Shown here: piece by piece, positions 50,605 through 52,818 of the stretch
Numbering within the stretch: the first letter of the stretch is position 1
Layout: the number at the start of each line of letters is the position of its first letter
Assembly (NCBI RefSeq): GCF_002198675.1
Contig: NZ_MWLL01000176.1
Location: 8,052-60,869 of the forward strand
Direction: 5' to 3'
Source: Kineosporia sp. R_H_3
Lineage (GTDB): Bacteria > Actinomycetota > Actinomycetes > Actinomycetales > Kineosporiaceae
DNA length: 52,818 nt
Position numbers and translations under genes: made by a program
The notes under the pieces: model-generated
The model's input: the letters and a program-made list of their open reading frames with translations, nothing else
Told to the model about the DNA's origin: nothing
Databases searched by the model: none

Positions 50605-52722
50605 TCACCGTCGTCTGGTCGACCGCCGCCGCGGCCTGGTGGCGATGATGTGCGACTGGATGTCGAGCAGTCGCTCGCCGTCCGGGCCCTGCGCGTGCCG
50701 CACCCACATGCCGTCCGCCCCGAGGTGCCAGGACGCCGTCCCGTCGTCCGCGGACAGCGACAGCAGCTCGTCGAGCTCGGCGAGGTGCCCGGGGTCCTTG
50801 AGCCGCACGAGGGCCTCGACGCGGCGGTCGAGGTTGCGGTGCATCATGTCGGCGCTGCCGATGTAGACGACGGGCTCGCCGCCGTTCTCGAACCAGAAGA
50901 CCCGGCTGTGCTCGAGGAAGCGCCCGAGGATGCTGCGCACCCGGATGTTCTCCGACAGCCCCGGCACGCCGGGCCGGATCGAGCAGATGCCCCGGACGAG
51001 GACGTCGACCGGGACGCCCGCCCCGGAGGCCCGGTACAGCGCGTCGATGAGCACCTCGTCGACGATGCTGTTCATCTTGAACCGGATCCGGGCCGGCCGG
51101 CCCGCCCGGGCGTGCGCGATCTCCCGCTCGATCCGGTCGACGAGCCCGCTGCGCAGCGACCGCGGCGCGACGAGCAGCCGGCGGTACGCGGTCTTCGGGG
51201 CGTAGCCGCTCAGCTGGTTGAACAGCCGGGTGAGGTCCTCGCCGACCTGCGGGTCGCACGTGAGCAGGCCAAGGTCCTCGTAGAGCCGGGCCGTCTTCGG
51301 GTTGTAGTTGCCCGTGCCGACGTGGCAGTACCGCCGGAGCCCCTCGGACTCCTGCCGGACGACGAGGCTCAGCTTGCCGTGCGTCTTGAGGCCGACGATG
51401 CCGTAGACGACGTGGACGCCCGCCTGCTCGAGCTTGCGCGCCCAGGAGATGTTCGCCTGCTCGTCGAAGCGGGCCTTGATCTCGACGAGCGCGAGGACCT
51501 GCTTGCCGGCCTCGGCGGCGTCGATGAGGGCGTCGACGATGGGGGAGTCGCCGCTCGTGCGGTAGAGCGTCTGCTTGATCGCGAGCACCCGAGGGTCGGC
51601 GGCGGCCTGCTCGAGGAACGCCTGGACGCTCGTGGAGAACGAGTCGTACGGGTGGTGCAGGAGCACGTCGCGCTCGCGGATCGCGGCGAAGACGTCGCTC
51701 GGCTTGGCCGTCTCGACCTCGTTGAGGTGCCGGTGCGTCTTGGGGACGAACTTCGGGTAGTGCAGCTCGGGCACGTCGAGGTCGGCGACGACGTTGAGCC
51801 CGCGCAGGTCGAGCGGCTCCGGGACCTCGTAGACCTCCGCGGCGCTCACCCCGAGCTCGCGGACGAGCAGCTCACGGACGTGCGGGTCGACGTCCTCGAC
51901 GATCTCGAGGCGGACCGGCGGGCCGAACCGGCGGCGCAGGAGCTCCTTCTCCAGGGCCTGGAGCAGGTTCTCCGCGTCGTCCTCCTCGACCTCGACGTCC
52001 TCGTTGCGGGTCACCCGGAAGGTGTGGTGCTGGCGCACCTCCATGCCGGGGAAGAGCTGGTCGAGGTGGACGGCGATGACGTCCTCGATGGGCACGAACC
52101 GGGCGTGGTGCAGGTCGTCGGAGCCGACGGCGATGAACCGGGGCAGCAGCGGCGGGACCTTGACCCGGGCGAAGTGCTCCTTGTCCGTCACCGGGTTGCG
52201 CAGGATCACCGCGAGGTTGAGCGACAGCCCCGAGATGTAGGGGAACGGGTGCGCCGGGTCGACGGCCAGCGGGGTGAGGACGGGGAAGACCTGCTCGCGG
52301 AAGAACGTGTGGAGGGTGTCCTGCTCCTCCTCCGAGAGCGCGCTCCAGTGCACGAGCGCGATGCCGCGTTCGGACAGCTCGGGCGCGACCGCGTCGCGGT
52401 AGACGCCGGCGTGCCGGGCCTGGAGCTCGTGGGCGCGGCGGCTGATCGCGTCGAGCACCTCGCGCGGCTCGAGACCGCTCGCCGCGGTGACGGCGAGGCC
52501 GGTCGCGATGCGGCGCTTGAGGCCCGCGACCCGGACCATGAAGAACTCGTCGAGGTTGCTCGCGAAGATCGCCAGGAACCGGGCGCGCTCGAGCAGCGGC
52601 AGCGACTCGTCCTGGGCGAGCTCGAGGACCCGCTCGTTGAAGGCGAGCCAGCTCAGCTCACGGTCGAGGAACCGGTCAGGGTGGTCGGCCGGGGTCGTGG
52701 ACGACGCTCCCTGGACCGGCAT
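50605..52722 (-). CDS. ppk1: Polyphosphate kinase 1
   Basis: 705 aa as started here. All PPK1 parts are visible: N-terminal [20 protein letters not shown], head domain, and two catalytic PLD-like domains with [13 protein letters not shown] (phosphorylated His448) and [25 protein letters not shown], then [22 protein letters not shown]. It reversibly makes polyphosphate from ATP. The open frame continues upstream to the window edge (32 further codons, Pro/Ala-rich, no stop), so the true start could lie outside. ATG 52722 is plausible because the conserved part begins 16 residues later. Confidence 0.95.
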   Translation of the reverse strand: MPVQGASSTTPADHPDRFLDRELSWLAFNERVLELAQDESLPLLERARFLAIFASNLDEFFMVRVAGLKRRIATGLAVTAASGLEPREVLDAISRRAHELQARHAGVYRDAVAPELSERGIALVHWSALSEEEQDTLHTFFREQVFPVLTPLAVDPAHPFPYISGLSLNLAVILRNPVTDKEHFARVKVPPLLPRFIAVGSDDLHHARFVPIEDVIAVHLDQLFPGMEVRQHHTFRVTRNEDVEVEEDDAENLLQALEKELLRRRFGPPVRLEIVEDVDPHVRELLVRELGVSAAEVYEVPEPLDLRGLNVVADLDVPELHYPKFVPKTHRHLNEVETAKPSDVFAAIRERDVLLHHPYDSFSTSVQAFLEQAAADPRVLAIKQTLYRTSGDSPIVDALIDAAEAGKQVLALVEIKARFDEQANISWARKLEQAGVHVVYGIVGLKTHGKLSLVVRQESEGLRRYCHVGTGNYNPKTARLYEDLGLLTCDPQVGEDLTRLFNQLSGYAPKTAYRRLLVAPRSLRSGLVDRIEREIAHARAGRPARIRFKMNSIVDEVLIDALYRASGAGVPVDVLVRGICSIRPGVPGLSENIRVRSILGRFLEHSRVFWFENGGEPVVYIGSADMMHRNLDRRVEALVRLKDPGHLAELDELLSLSADDGTASWHLGADGMWVRHAQGPDGERLLDIQSHIIATRPRRRSTRRR

Positions 52723-52818
52723 CGGCGCGGCCGTCGGGGCCGGGCCCGCCGGAGCCGGGACGACGCTGACCGCAGGGGTGCCGCCGGCCGGCCGGGCCGC
52801 GGCCCGGGTCGCCGGGCG

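Overview
The window is very GC-rich DNA (by eye well above 70% G+C, almost every third codon position G or C) from an actinobacterium (Actinomycetota). The grounds are a DUF222/HNH gene behind a mycobacterial-type LexA box, a Ddn-like (F420-type) nitroreductase, a MutT1-type NUDIX/histidine-phosphatase fusion, 11-bp PHO-type repeats before pstS, many leaderless starts (a -10 hexamer ending 6-7 nt before ATG/GTG) and fused urease gamma-beta subunits. I would not name a genus. I found no rRNA, tRNA, CRISPR array, insertion sequence or phage gene, so this looks like stable chromosome.

Layout. 1-11.3 kb: mixed small transcription units: an SOS-type DUF222 gene cut by the window edge, a HAD phosphatase, a secreted lipase-like lipoprotein, a secreted lysyl-oxidase-like protein, a geranylgeranyl-reductase-family flavoprotein, membrane proteins, a YbaK-UPF0303 pair, and an MFS exporter with its winged-helix regulator and operator. 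11.4-19.7 kb: an unusual protein joining an extracytoplasmic alpha/beta-hydrolase to a cytoplasmic ABC ATPase, followed by its permease; a large secreted subtilase; an SDR. 19.7-22.4 kb: a cobalt/nickel ECF importer (cbiM-PDGLE-cbiQ-cbiO). 22.6-25.9 kb: a membrane HExxH protein, a DUF1508 protein with a histone-H1-like tail, a VOC protein, DUF1206 and an acyl-CoA-binding protein.

25.9-36.1 kb is a urea island on the minus strand: urtABCDE (urea ABC importer), then ureAB (fused), ureC, a Ddn-like gene with its own promoter, ureF, ureG and ureD. Urea is imported, split by nickel urease and yields ammonium. The metal importer 3.5 kb away may supply the nickel (inference). No ureE is present; the His-rich UreG N-terminus may compensate.

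36.4-52.8 kb carries a class III aminotransferase, an unknown protein, a 312-bp non-coding stretch with a CRP-like palindrome and a strong terminator, a membrane phosphoesterase, a DUF47-PiT phosphate transport pair, a large FAD/Fe-S dehydrogenase, pstSCAB behind clear PHO repeats, a NUDIX/histidine phosphatase and polyphosphate kinase. Together these take up phosphate (low-affinity PiT, high-affinity Pst) and store it as polyphosphate.

Two themes recur. First, strong hairpins sit directly after both solute-binding-protein genes (urtA and pstS) inside their operons, which should give more binding protein than permease. Second, about a dozen genes look leaderless, including several whose operators (LexA box, tandem palindromes) lie on the matching promoter.
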